A stretch of 15,761 nt of DNA from an uncultured Clostridia bacterium. Lineage in GTDB: Bacteria; Bacillota; Clostridia; TANB77; CAG-508. A program made the translations under genes and the position numbers. The DNA is taken from the NCBI GenBank assembly GCA_947626205.1, contig CANQRO010000028.1, forward strand, positions 1 to 15,761, read 5' to 3'. The notes beneath the pieces are model-generated. The model did no database searches, was not told the DNA's origin, and was given only the letters and a program-made list of their open reading frames with translations. Shown in pieces: positions 1 to 7,472 of the stretch (position 1 is its first letter; every line of letters begins with the position of its first letter).

Positions 1-54
1 AATGGGTCAATATAAGTATGTGTATCTTCTTGAAAATTTTTAACTAACTCTTTT

Positions 55-76
55 GACTCATAACCCGAAGGTCGTA
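55..76 (+). other. tRNA(CAT)-like fragment, possible attachment-site scar
   Basis: Positions 57-74 read CTCATAACCCGAAGGTCG, which is what the anticodon loop (CAT), 3' anticodon stem and variable region of a clostridial methionine-type tRNA look like. The 5' anticodon stem does not pair with it (TTTGA against CCCGA), and no T-arm or acceptor stem follows, so it is not a functional tRNA. Integrases often use exactly this part of a tRNA as their core site. I infer a remnant att site at the end of an integrated element lying mostly outside the window. Chance similarity is possible. Confidence 0.35.
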
Positions 77-196
77 AAAACAAACATTGTAAAATAAGGC
101 ATTAACTTTATCAAAATAAAATAGTGATTAAAAAGTAGATTATCGAAAAAATTTAATAGCAAATACATTAGTCAAACGCGAAAAAATAAATCATTC

Positions 197-226
197 AAAA
201 GTGGAAACCATTCCACTTTTTATTAT
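197..226 (+). terminator. Hairpin with T-tract upstream of the XRE gene
   Basis: Arms at 197-206 and 211-220 pair perfectly (AAAAGTGGAA / TTCCACTTTT) around the loop ACCA, and T-rich sequence follows. The shape fits an intrinsic terminator for a gene upstream of the window. Because it lies about 60 bp ahead of an XRE repressor gene, the GTGGAA-N4-TTCCAC dyad could instead be that repressor's operator. Confidence 0.5.
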
Positions 227-282
227 ATATAAACTTTAAATATAATTATAATAATAAATATAATAAAAATATGGAGAAAAAT

Positions 283-654
283 ATGGATTATTCAATTGCA
301 GAGAAATTAAAAGAATTAAGAAAAAGTAAAAAAGTAACGCAAGAACAATTGGCAGAAAAATTAAATATAAGTCGCTCCAAAGTTTCAAGTTGGGAAACCA
401 ATAAAAGGGACATGAGTATAACAGAAGCAATAAAACTTGCTAAAATATATGAAGTTAGTTTAGATAATCTGTTTGAAATAAATGAAATTACAAAAGAAGA
501 ATATATAAAAATATCAAATAAATTTATAAAATGTAAAAATATTTCCTTAGACGAAAAAGTTAAAATTATAGAACTACTTAGAGATATGCTAAAGAAAAAT
601 AGCATTGATGAATTTTATGAAACTTATAAAATGATACAAAATGCGACAAAATAA
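283..654 (+). CDS. XRE-family helix-turn-helix transcriptional regulator
   Basis: This 123-residue protein has an N-terminal Cro/cI-type helix-turn-helix (about residues 5-60). Hallmarks are the segments KLKELRKSKKVTQEQLAEKL, then ISRSKVSSWET, then the LDNLFEI end of the fifth helix. The remaining ~60 residues are charged and helical, probably for dimerisation. I chose ATG 283 because GGAG at 273-276 sits 6 nt before it; the upstream in-frame ATG at 271 would overlap that site. Proteins of this kind are DNA-binding repressors, often in phages, integrative elements or toxin-antitoxin loci. No toxin partner is recognisable next door. The dyad at 201-216 is a candidate operator. Confidence 0.88.
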   Translation: MDYSIAEKLKELRKSKKVTQEQLAEKLNISRSKVSSWETNKRDMSITEAIKLAKIYEVSLDNLFEINEITKEEYIKISNKFIKCKNISLDEKVKIIELLRDMLKKNSIDEFYETYKMIQNATK

Positions 655-681
655 GATAAAAAATCTATTTTGTTGCATTTT
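638..681 (+). terminator. Terminator overlapping the end of the XRE gene
   Basis: Two 16-nt arms (638-653 and 666-681) pair throughout, with one G-T wobble, around a 12-nt loop, and the right arm ends in TTTT. The left arm includes the last codons of the XRE gene, so termination follows directly on translation stop. Confidence 0.6.
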
Positions 682-779
682 AGGTATGTAAAAAGACGTA
701 TAGAATTGATAAAATATAAATGTAATTATAAAGAAATGTTATAATTATAATATTTGAAAGGTTAGAAAGGAGTAGTAAT

Positions 780-1049
780 ATGAAATGGAAAAATATCAAT
801 GGAACAGCAAATCGTAAAATACCAAATGGGTATAAAAGTTGGTTAGATTTTTATGAGCAAAAAAGTGGAAAATCAGCTAAAGTATGCAAAGTTAAATATT
901 GCACAAGTAGTGCAGATGATGGTGCACATGTTAAAAAAGTAAATTCAAGTGATAATTCATGGTACATTGTACCATTATGTAGATCACATAACCATGATGG
1001 AGATGAATTTGAACTAAATTCTGATGCAGATCCAGTAAGAATTAGATAA
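780..1049 (+). CDS. Small zinc-binding HNH/treble-clef-like protein of unknown function
   Basis: This 89-residue protein has C36-x4-C41, then GAHV with H50, then IVPLC with C67, followed by H70-N71. The order Cys pair, Gly-Ala-His-Val, hydrophobic-Pro-Leu-Cys-x2-His-Asn resembles the core of HNH/treble-clef nucleases, in which the paired cysteines bind zinc. The protein is short and the terminal catalytic His region is not clear, so nuclease activity is only a possibility. ATG 780 follows AGAAAGGAG closely. TTGATA at 706-711 may be a -35 box, but its -10 is not convincing. It is flanked on both sides by terminators and so appears to be transcribed alone. A non-catalytic zinc-finger protein is the alternative. 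Confidence 0.65.
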   Translation: MKWKNINGTANRKIPNGYKSWLDFYEQKSGKSAKVCKVKYCTSSADDGAHVKKVNSSDNSWYIVPLCRSHNHDGDEFELNSDADPVRIR

Positions 1050-1054
1050 ATAAG

Positions 1055-1090
1055 AAGCTAGCAGATTGAAAATATCTGTTTAGCTTTTTC
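1055..1090 (+). terminator. Intrinsic terminator after the HNH-like gene
   Basis: AAGCTA-G-CAGAT (1055-1066) pairs with ATCTG...TAGCTT (1074-1086) with a small bulge, and the 3' side runs into five T residues. It begins six bases after the stop codon. Confidence 0.75.
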
Positions 1091-1126
1091 ATATTATTGC
1101 AATAAATAAAATAAGGGGGGATAAAC

Positions 1127-1930
1127 ATGAAGAAAAACAAAGTAAAAATCATAACAATTTTACTAACTGTATTTAGCATATTATCAATATTTACTAATGC
1201 ATATGCCCATTCTGGAAGAACAGATGCAAGTGGAGGGCATAAAGATAACAAAAATAAAAGTGGATTGGGAAGCTATCATTATCACTGTGGTGGACATCCA
1301 GCACATTTACATCCTAATGGTGTTTGTCCATATTCTAGCTCATCATCAAATAAAAAGTCTACATCTTCATCAAGCTCAAGCAGTAAATCTAGCTCATCAT
1401 CGAATAAAACATTTACATCTTCATCAAGCTCAAGCAATGAATCTAGTACATCTTCAAATAAAACAACAGTTACAGAACCAGCCAATATTGAGGTAAATAG
1501 CATACAAATAAACGAAAATATAAACAGTATTGAAGTAGGTGAAAGTAAAAAAATAACAGCTACAATAACACCAAGTGATGCAACAAACAAGAACATTACA
1601 TGGAAATCAAGCGATGAAAATATTGCTACCATTAGTTCAGATGGACAAGTTATAGCTAAAAATCCAGGTACAGTTCAAATAACTGCAACTAGCTCTAATG
1701 GAAAAACAAACACTATAAAAATAGAAATAAAAGAAGAACCTACTGTAGAAACTAGTACTGAAATAAATACTCCTATTCCAAGTAAAAACGATGCAAATAA
1801 AAATAATGTAACTAATAATATAACAGCACAAAATAGTGAAGATGAAAATGCTGTGGCAGGAGCTATAGCTTTAGGGCTAATAGGAGGAGGAACATATTTA
1901 GGATATAAAAAATATAAAAATCGCAAGTAA
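1127..1930 (+). CDS. Secreted, membrane-anchored YHYH-motif protein with BIG2 Ig-like domain
   Basis: This 267-residue protein starts with a signal peptide (residues 1-27, likely cleaved after AYA). Next comes a His/Cys-rich segment (about 28-69) with YHYHCGGHPAHLHPNGVCPY, typical of proteins annotated as YHYH-domain; its Cys and His residues could bind metal. A low-complexity Ser/Asn/Lys linker (about 70-116) is built from an 18-residue tandem repeat. A bacterial Ig-like group 2 domain follows (about 120-203), with the usual VGESKKITATITPSDATNK and WKSSDENIATI blocks. A Gly/Ala-rich membrane segment (about 241-258) and a Lys/Arg-rich tail end it, anchoring it in the membrane; there is no LPXTG motif. 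AGGGGGG lies 6 nt before ATG 1127. A surface role is inferred; the ligand is unknown. Confidence 0.85.
   Translation: MKKNKVKIITILLTVFSILSIFTNAYAHSGRTDASGGHKDNKNKSGLGSYHYHCGGHPAHLHPNGVCPYSSSSSNKKSTSSSSSSSKSSSSSNKTFTSSSSSSNESSTSSNKTTVTEPANIEVNSIQINENINSIEVGESKKITATITPSDATNKNITWKSSDENIATISSDGQVIAKNPGTVQITATSSNGKTNTIKIEIKEEPTVETSTEINTPIPSKNDANKNNVTNNITAQNSEDENAVAGAIALGLIGGGTYLGYKKYKNRK
1334..1467 (+). repeat. 54-bp tandem repeat encoding a Ser-rich linker
   Basis: Two full units (1334-1387 and 1388-1441) and a partial third (from 1442) begin with TCTAG and keep a period of 54 bp, or 18 codons. Each unit encodes a Ser run, an Asn-Lys pair and another Ser run. The first two units differ at only a few bases, so copy number could change by slippage or recombination while keeping the reading frame. 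Confidence 0.9.
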
Positions 1931-1974
1931 ATAAAATGTGTGTTTTTAAAATAAATATATTTAATAAACTCCGT

Positions 1975-2021
1975 TAAACCTAAGATTTTTAAATGTTTAT
2001 GCAGAAAAAGTCTTAGGTTTA
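1975..2021 (+). terminator. Hairpin downstream of the YHYH/BIG2 gene
   Basis: TAAACCTAAGA plus five T (1975-1990) pairs with five A, one bulged G, then TCTTAGGTTTA (2005-2021). The following sequence has only a weak T-tract, so termination is likely but not certain. Confidence 0.55.
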
Positions 2022-2117
2022 TAATAAAATTATTCTTATTAATTTTATCATATTAATTACATAAAAATTTTTCTATCTTTTTTAACAATTTCACAAAAAC
2101 ATATGTTTACATTTCTG

Positions 2118-2146
2118 TTGACAAATAGCTATAAATCATATATAAT
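2118..2146 (+). promoter_or_regulatory. Sigma-A promoter of the yhaO-yhaN operon
   Basis: A perfect TTGACA (2118-2123) and a perfect TATAAT (2141-2146) are separated by exactly 17 bp. The gene begins at 2181, leaving a leader of roughly 30 nt. This is the best promoter match in the window. Confidence 0.85.
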
Positions 2147-2180
2147 CAAGGCAAATAAATTTTATATAAGGAGAAAATCT

Positions 2181-3242
2181 ATGAATTTTGTTCATATAGC
2201 AGATATGCACTTTGATGTGCCATTTACATCATTAAACGAGCGCAACTTAGGCAATTCAAGGCGATTAGATCAAAGAGAAGTATTTCAAAAAATAATAGAA
2301 TATATTAAGCAAAATGAAATTGAATATTTGTTTATATGCGGAGATTTATATGAGCATGAATACGTAAAAGCAAGTACAATAGAATTTATAAACAATCAAT
2401 TTAAACAAATCCCAAACACTAAAATATTCATGGTTCCAGGTAATCACGATCCTATTATATCAAATTCATATTATGCTAAATACAAATGGAATACAAATGT
2501 TACGGTATTTACATCAGAAATTACAAAACTATCTGAAAAAGACGTAGATATTTATGGATATGGATTTGATAATTTCTATATGAGAAATTCAAAAATTAAT
2601 CAAATTAAAATAGATAATCCAAACAAAATAAATATATTATTAACTCATGCTTCAGTAGATGGCAATTCAGATGAACTTAGAGAATATAATCCAATGAGTA
2701 TGTCTATGTTAAAAGCACTAGATTTTGACTATATAGCACTTGGACATGTGCATAAAACAAATTTTGAAGAAAATAAACCTATTATCTACCCAGGTTCTAC
2801 AATTGCGTTAGGGTTTGATGAATTAGGCAAACATGGTATGGTTGTAGGAAATATAGATGAAAATAAGAGATTACAAACAGCATTTATACCTGTAGATAAA
2901 AAACAATTCGTAGAAGTTAATATAAATATGGATGAAATTTTAGCTGTTGAAGAATTAATAGAAATCATAAATAAAGAAGATTGGGAAGAGAATAATTATT
3001 ATAAATTAAATTTAGTAGGAAAAAGAAACTTTGAAATTAATCCAATTGATATTTTAAAATATATAAACTCACCAAATGTTTTAAAAGTAAAAGATAAAAC
3101 AGTATTGCCATATGATTTGGAAAAAATAGCAAAAGAAGAATCCTTAAGAGGAATTTTTGTAAAAAACTTATTAGAGAAAATGAACGAAGAAAATAGAGAT
3201 CTAATTTTAAAAGCAATAGAAATAGGATTAGAAGCTATGTAA
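2181..3242 (+). CDS. yhaO: YhaO/SbcD-like metallophosphoesterase (DNA repair exonuclease subunit)
   Basis: This 353-residue protein carries all calcineurin-like phosphoesterase metal motifs: D8-x-H10, G54-D55, G87-N88-H89-D90, H156, and G188-H189-V190-H191, with YPGS at 203-206 as in Mre11/SbcD-type nucleases. These bind two metal ions and hydrolyse DNA phosphodiester bonds. The C-terminal ~120 residues form the capping region. ATG 2181 is used because AAGGAG lies just upstream and the metal motifs begin at once; an upstream in-frame ATG at 2103 precedes the promoter. The next gene encodes an SbcC/YhaN-like ATPase 66 nt downstream, the usual nuclease-ATPase pairing. Bacillus YhaO is longer (about 400 residues). 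The exact DNA substrate cannot be told. Confidence 0.9.
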   Translation: MNFVHIADMHFDVPFTSLNERNLGNSRRLDQREVFQKIIEYIKQNEIEYLFICGDLYEHEYVKASTIEFINNQFKQIPNTKIFMVPGNHDPIISNSYYAKYKWNTNVTVFTSEITKLSEKDVDIYGYGFDNFYMRNSKINQIKIDNPNKINILLTHASVDGNSDELREYNPMSMSMLKALDFDYIALGHVHKTNFEENKPIIYPGSTIALGFDELGKHGMVVGNIDENKRLQTAFIPVDKKQFVEVNINMDEILAVEELIEIINKEDWEENNYYKLNLVGKRNFEINPIDILKYINSPNVLKVKDKTVLPYDLEKIAKEESLRGIFVKNLLEKMNEENRDLILKAIEIGLEAM

Positions 3243-3308
3243 AACAAAATGTAAAAAATATAACGACAGAACAAAAATCATTGCAGAATTAAAAGGAGAG
3301 TGCCTTTT

Positions 3309-5219
3309 ATGAAAATAAAAAATCTAAAAATAAATAATTTTGGAAAGTTAAAAAATAGGGAAATAAATTTTGATGACCATATTAATATAATATATGGAAA
3401 AAATGAAAGTGGAAAATCAACTTTATTAAAATTTATTATAGCTATGTTTTACGGATTATCTAAAAACAAAAACGGAAAAGATATTCCAGATTATGAAAAA
3501 TTTACACCATGGACAGATGAAGATTTCTCTGGAAAAATAAAATACGAATTGCAAAATGGAGACAGCTTTGAAGTATTTAGACAATTTAAAAAGAAAAGTC
3601 CGCAAATTTATGATAAAAATTTAAACGAAATTTCTAAACAATTTAATATAGATAAAAATTCAGGGAATAGATTTTTTATAGATCAAACTGGTGTAGAGGA
3701 AGATTTATTTTCATCTACAATTGTAAGCTTTCAAGATGAGGTAAAACTAGATGATAAAGCACAATCAACTCTTATTCAAAAATTATCAAATTTAATGGTA
3801 ACAGGAGAAGATACAGTTTCTTTTAATAGAATTATGTCAAAACTAAATAAAAGAGAATTAGAAGAAATTGGTACATTAAGAAGTCAAGATAGACCAATAA
3901 ACGTTATTACTAAAAGAATGAAAGAAATACAAGACGAAAAAGAATATTTAAGTAATTTTGTAGGTAAAAAATATGACTTAGAGGAAACAAAACAAAATAC
4001 AGAACAGGAAATTAAAGAAGAAGAATTAAAAATTGAAATTCTAAAAAAAATAAAGCAAGTTGAAGATAAAGATGAATTAGAAAAAGAAAAAATAAGAATA
4101 AATGAAAGCACACAAAAAGAATACGAGAAAAAAATAAATGAATTATCTAACCAAAAAACATCAACCAATATTGAAGATAAAGAAAACAATACTAAAAGCA
4201 GTAAAGATGTAAAATTTATAAAAGGGTTACCTATTAAAATTGTATTAATATCTATTATAGCTATATTTTTATTATTATCAGTTTTTGCAATAAAAAATAA
4301 TATTCTTACTACTATATTATCAGTATTATTGGTATCAAGTGTGCTATTTACACTATATAGACAATATAAAAAGAAACCGGAATTACCTATGCCACAAAAT
4401 ATAAATAACTTAGAAAATCAATCTGGACAAATAGAAATATTTAGAAAAACCAAAGAACATCTAGAAAAAGAAAGAGCATTATTAGAAGATGAGCGTATAA
4501 AAAATAAAGAATATGCATTAGAAGCAATTAGAAATGAGTATTTAGGAATAGTACCAATAAAAACAATAAATGATTTATTATCTAATAAAAATGCCTCAGA
4601 ATACTTAGAAACAATACAAAATAGGTTAAGTCAGAAAAAATTAAAAATACAAAGTATCGGACTAGATCAAAATAATATTACACCTAAACTAGAAAATTTA
4701 GCATCATTAGAAGAAGAATATGTAAAATTAGAAGAACAGTACGAAATTTTGAAAAATCAAAAAGAGGCAATTGACTTAGCAAAACAAGAAATAGAAAATG
4801 CATATTATAATATGAAAAAACAAATAACTCCTAAATTTACAAATACTTTATCTAAAATTATGGAAAATATAACACAAGGCAAATACAAAAATATAAAATT
4901 AGATGAACAAGATGGAATTATGGTTGAAGTAGAAAACGGCAATTATGCATCAATAGAATATTTAAGTATTGGAACAATAGAGCAATTATATTTATCTTTA
5001 AGGCTAAGTGCACAAGATAAAGAAAACATTTCAAAAGAAATATTGCCAATTATGCTAGATGAAGCATTTTCATACTATGATGAAGAAAGATTACAAAATA
5101 TCCTAACATTCTTAAATAATGAATATCCTAATAGGCAAATACTTATTTTTACATGTACAGATAGAGAAAAAGATATCTTAAATAAAATGAATATACCATA
5201 TAATTTGGTTACATTATAA
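3309..5219 (+). CDS. yhaN: YhaN-like SMC/Rad50-type AAA ATPase with internal membrane segments
   Basis: This 636-residue protein begins with an ABC/Rad50-type ATP-binding half: Walker A GKNESGKST at 30-38. A Gln/Glu/Lys-rich coiled-coil arm follows from about 190. The coil is interrupted by two adjacent hydrophobic segments (about 309-330 and 333-352), as in YhaN-like proteins. A second coiled coil (about 375-500) leads to the signature-like LSIGT (S553, G555) and Walker B IMLDEAF (D584, E585). It should dimerise through the ATPase heads and regulate the YhaO-type nuclease upstream, probably at the membrane. ATG 3309 has AGGAG 10 nt upstream; GTG 3300 would be 1 nt from it. It is much shorter than Bacillus YhaN (over 900 residues), the loss being in the coils. 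Confidence 0.88.
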   Translation: MKIKNLKINNFGKLKNREINFDDHINIIYGKNESGKSTLLKFIIAMFYGLSKNKNGKDIPDYEKFTPWTDEDFSGKIKYELQNGDSFEVFRQFKKKSPQIYDKNLNEISKQFNIDKNSGNRFFIDQTGVEEDLFSSTIVSFQDEVKLDDKAQSTLIQKLSNLMVTGEDTVSFNRIMSKLNKRELEEIGTLRSQDRPINVITKRMKEIQDEKEYLSNFVGKKYDLEETKQNTEQEIKEEELKIEILKKIKQVEDKDELEKEKIRINESTQKEYEKKINELSNQKTSTNIEDKENNTKSSKDVKFIKGLPIKIVLISIIAIFLLLSVFAIKNNILTTILSVLLVSSVLFTLYRQYKKKPELPMPQNINNLENQSGQIEIFRKTKEHLEKERALLEDERIKNKEYALEAIRNEYLGIVPIKTINDLLSNKNASEYLETIQNRLSQKKLKIQSIGLDQNNITPKLENLASLEEEYVKLEEQYEILKNQKEAIDLAKQEIENAYYNMKKQITPKFTNTLSKIMENITQGKYKNIKLDEQDGIMVEVENGNYASIEYLSIGTIEQLYLSLRLSAQDKENISKEILPIMLDEAFSYYDEERLQNILTFLNNEYPNRQILIFTCTDREKDILNKMNIPYNLVTL

Positions 5220-5328
5220 TGAAGAAAATTTAATACATATAATATTAAATATTAAGAAAACCTAATACTAAAATATAAACATACTGGTTACTTTTATGCT
5301 ATTTATCAGAGTTAGTTTTAAATAATAG

Positions 5329-5357
5329 TTGATATATTAAGAAAAATCGTGTATAAT
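5329..5357 (+). promoter_or_regulatory. Sigma-A promoter of prfA
   Basis: TTGATA (5329-5334) and TATAAT (5352-5357) are separated by 17 bp. This gives prfA its own promoter although it shares direction with yhaN; the 175-bp gap has no clear terminator. Confidence 0.75.
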
Positions 5358-5394
5358 ACAAAAGAATAAAAAATAAGGAGAGATAACAATAAGT

Positions 5395-6468
5395 ATGTTT
5401 CAAAAATTAGAAGATGTAGAAAAAAGGTTTGATGAGTTAACAGCTCAAATAAGTGATCCTGAAGTTATAGCTAGAACAAACGAATGGCAAAAATTAGTAA
5501 AAGAACATTCAGATTTATCACCCGTTGTTGAAAAATATAGAGAATACAAAAAAGTGCAAGCAAATTTTGAAGAAGCTAAACAAGTGTTAGAAAATGAGCA
5601 AGATAAAGAATTAAAAGAACTTGCTGAAGTAGAAATGCTAGAAGCAAAAGAGAAACTACCAATTATAGAAAATGAATTAAAAAGATTACTCATTCCAAAA
5701 GACCCAGATGATGACAAAAATATCATTTGTGAAATAAGAGGTGGAGCAGGAGGAGAAGAGGCTGCTCTTTTCGCCGGCACTCTATTTCGTATGTATTCAA
5801 TGTATGCTGAAAGAAAACACTGGAAATTAGAAATATTAAATGAAAACGAAACAGGATTAGGTGGATACAAAGAAATTTCATTTATGGTAACAGGAAAAGG
5901 AGTTTATAGTAGGCTTAAATTTGAAAGTGGTGTTCACAGAGTACAAAGAGTTCCAGATACAGAATCAAGCGGAAGAATACATACTTCAACAGCAACAGTT
6001 GCAGTTCTTCCAGTAGTAGAAGATGTAGAAATAGAAATAAACCAAGCAGATATAAAAATGGAAGTATTTAGATCATCTGGTGCAGGTGGTCAACATGTAA
6101 ATAAAACATCATCAGCAGTTAGACTAATACACATTCCAACAGGAATTATAGCAGAATGCCAAACAGAACGTTCTCAAGTTCAAAATAGAGAGTACGCAAT
6201 GCGATTACTACGTTCCCGCTTATATGAAATGGAAAAAGAAAAAAGAGACTCCGAGTTAGCAAGTGAAAGAAAAAGTCAAGTAGGAAGCGGAGACCGTTCT
6301 GAAAAAATAAGAACATATAACTATCCACAAGGACGTATTACAGATCATAGAATCGGCTTAAGTATTTATCAAATAGAGGACTTTTTAAATGGAAACTTAG
6401 ATGAAATGATAGATTCACTTACAACTGCAGACCAAGCAGAACGCTTAAAAGGTAGTGAAGAAGATTAA
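5395..6468 (+). CDS. prfA: Peptide chain release factor 1 (RF1)
   Basis: This 357-residue protein is full length for RF1. It recognises UAA and UAG stop codons and triggers peptidyl-tRNA hydrolysis. The order is an N-terminal helical domain (1-100), a domain with CEIRGGAGGEEAALFAGTLF (about 110-129), and the catalytic GAGGQHVNKT block with G231-G232-Q233. The stretch VHRVQRVPDTESSGRIHTST precedes it, as in RF1 and RF2; the start, length and lack of a programmed frameshift favour RF1. AAGGAG ends at 5380, 14 nt before ATG 5395, which is wide; an in-frame ATA at 5389 is nearer but would be a very rare start. In clostridia a ZIP transporter often follows prfA, as here. Confidence 0.97.
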   Translation: MFQKLEDVEKRFDELTAQISDPEVIARTNEWQKLVKEHSDLSPVVEKYREYKKVQANFEEAKQVLENEQDKELKELAEVEMLEAKEKLPIIENELKRLLIPKDPDDDKNIICEIRGGAGGEEAALFAGTLFRMYSMYAERKHWKLEILNENETGLGGYKEISFMVTGKGVYSRLKFESGVHRVQRVPDTESSGRIHTSTATVAVLPVVEDVEIEINQADIKMEVFRSSGAGGQHVNKTSSAVRLIHIPTGIIAECQTERSQVQNREYAMRLLRSRLYEMEKEKRDSELASERKSQVGSGDRSEKIRTYNYPQGRITDHRIGLSIYQIEDFLNGNLDEMIDSLTTADQAERLKGSEED

Positions 6469-6485
6469 ATAAAAACGCATAAATA

Positions 6486-6530
6486 AATCTCCTTTATCAT
6501 AAGCTAGTATTAACTTATATAAAGGAGATT
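6486..6530 (+). promoter_or_regulatory. Hairpin sequestering the ZIP gene ribosome binding site
   Basis: The left arm AATCTCCTTTAT (6486-6497) pairs perfectly with ATAAAGGAGATT (6519-6530). Beyond one bulged C, ATAAG (6499-6503) pairs with CTTAT (6514-6518), leaving a 10-nt loop. The right arm contains the whole AAAGGAG Shine-Dalgarno site (6521-6527) of the ZIP gene. It may lower ZIP translation on read-through mRNA. It lacks the T-tract of a good terminator. Confidence 0.6.
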
Positions 6531-6536
6531 ATTATA

Positions 6537-7280
6537 TTGGAATATTTATTAAAAACTACCGTAATAGGATTATTTTTTGGAACCTTTGGAACAACATTAG
6601 GAGGAATAATAGGAGTAAGCTTTAAAAATACTTCTAATAAATTTTTAAGTTTTATATTATCAATAGCATCGGGGCTCATGCTTGCAATTGTATGTTTCGA
6701 TCTAATTCCTGAAGCACTCACTATAGCTGGAATACCATCAATTATTTTGGGGATTATGTTTGGAGTAGTTTGCATGATAATATGTGACATATTAGTTCAA
6801 AAAAAATTCAATATAAATGTACAAAGTACAAAATCTATAAATAGTTTGCTAAAAACAGGCATAATAGTTAGCATAGGTTTAGCCTTGCACAATTTTCCAG
6901 AAGGATTAGCAATTGGTTCAGGTTTTGGCGCATCTATTAAACTAGGATACTCATTAGCTGTTGCAATACTACTACATGATATACCAGAAGGGATATCTAT
7001 GTCTGTACCAATGAAAAATGGAGGAATGAAAGCAAGCAAAGTTGTTTTTTATGTAATATTATCTGGAATTACAACTGGAATAGGTGCTTTTTTTGGAGCT
7101 TTATTTGGAACAATATCCGAATCAATTATAGCCATATGCCTATCGTTTGCTGCTGGTGCAATGCTATATATAGTTTCAGGGGAACTGATACCAGAATCCA
7201 ATAAATTATATATGGGAAAATCCTCAAGTATGGGCACAATAATGGGATTTTTACTTGGAATGTTAACTATTACAATATAA
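6537..7280 (+). CDS. ZIP-family divalent metal transporter (zinc/iron permease)
   Basis: This 247-residue, very hydrophobic protein has about eight membrane segments and a short loop with KK and a few charges (about 88-105). The ZIP metal-site helices are clear: H118-N119-F120-P121-E122-G123 in helix 4 and H147-D148-I149-P150-E151-G152 in helix 5. The family moves Zn2+ or related ions into the cytoplasm; the closest subgroup is ZupT/GufA-like. The start codon is TTG 6537, with AAAGGAG ending 9 nt upstream and no better start. That site sits inside a hairpin (6486-6530). It lies 68 nt after prfA on the same strand, so it is probably co-transcribed with it. The ion preference cannot be read from sequence. 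Confidence 0.9.
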   Translation: MEYLLKTTVIGLFFGTFGTTLGGIIGVSFKNTSNKFLSFILSIASGLMLAIVCFDLIPEALTIAGIPSIILGIMFGVVCMIICDILVQKKFNINVQSTKSINSLLKTGIIVSIGLALHNFPEGLAIGSGFGASIKLGYSLAVAILLHDIPEGISMSVPMKNGGMKASKVVFYVILSGITTGIGAFFGALFGTISESIIAICLSFAAGAMLYIVSGELIPESNKLYMGKSSSMGTIMGFLLGMLTITI

Positions 7281-7312
7281 ATAAACTTAAATTAATATAA
7301 TTTCATTGTTTT

Positions 7313-7348
7313 AAAGTTATCAATATTAATAAATATTGATAACTTTTT
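7313..7348 (+). terminator. Terminator of the prfA-ZIP unit
   Basis: A perfect 15-bp stem (7313-7327 with 7332-7346) closes a 4-nt loop, and the 3' arm ends in TTTTT. It is almost entirely A/T apart from three G-C pairs. Confidence 0.7.
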
Positions 7349-7417
7349 CCACTTTTGATGAATTTTGTAACAAAATGTAAGAAAATAGTATCATACGATG
7401 TAGAAAGGAGAAAATTT

Positions 7418-7472
7418 TTGGATTCGCTAGGGAACAATAAAGAAATAGAGGAATATATGAAATATGTACGTC
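7418..7472 (+). other. Out-of-frame 5' end of the sigma-factor gene (apparent frameshift)
   Basis: TTG 7418 follows AGGAG (7406-7410) with ideal 7-nt spacing and reads MDSLGNNKEIEEYMKYV, the sort of N-terminus expected just before the GYLMRLCNDKDLAEEL of sigma region 2. That continuation lies in another frame: after GTA (7466-7468) four bases, CGTC, stand where three are needed. In its own frame the fragment runs to a stop at 7493-7495. One inserted base (or two deleted) would explain this, as would a sequencing error. Confidence 0.65.

Noticed and set aside
1..43. C-terminal tail of an integrase
   Set aside because: Thirteen codons are too few, and a second frame is open over the same stretch; kept only as a hint in the att finding.
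55..76. A functional tRNA-Met gene
   Set aside because: Only the anticodon-loop to variable-region part matches; the 5' stem, T-arm and acceptor are missing.
1282..1632. Minus-strand open frame rich in Leu/Asp/Glu
   Set aside because: It is an antisense shadow of the Ser-rich repeat and BIG2 region, without a ribosome site or signal of its own.
2103..2180. Upstream extension of yhaO from ATG 2103
   Set aside because: It would start before the TTGACA/TATAAT promoter, and a good ribosome site serves ATG 2181.
7366..7391. ECF-type autoregulated promoter before the sigma gene (TGTAAC-N16-GTAT)
   Set aside because: Only a loose match, and the ECF subgroup and its consensus are unknown.
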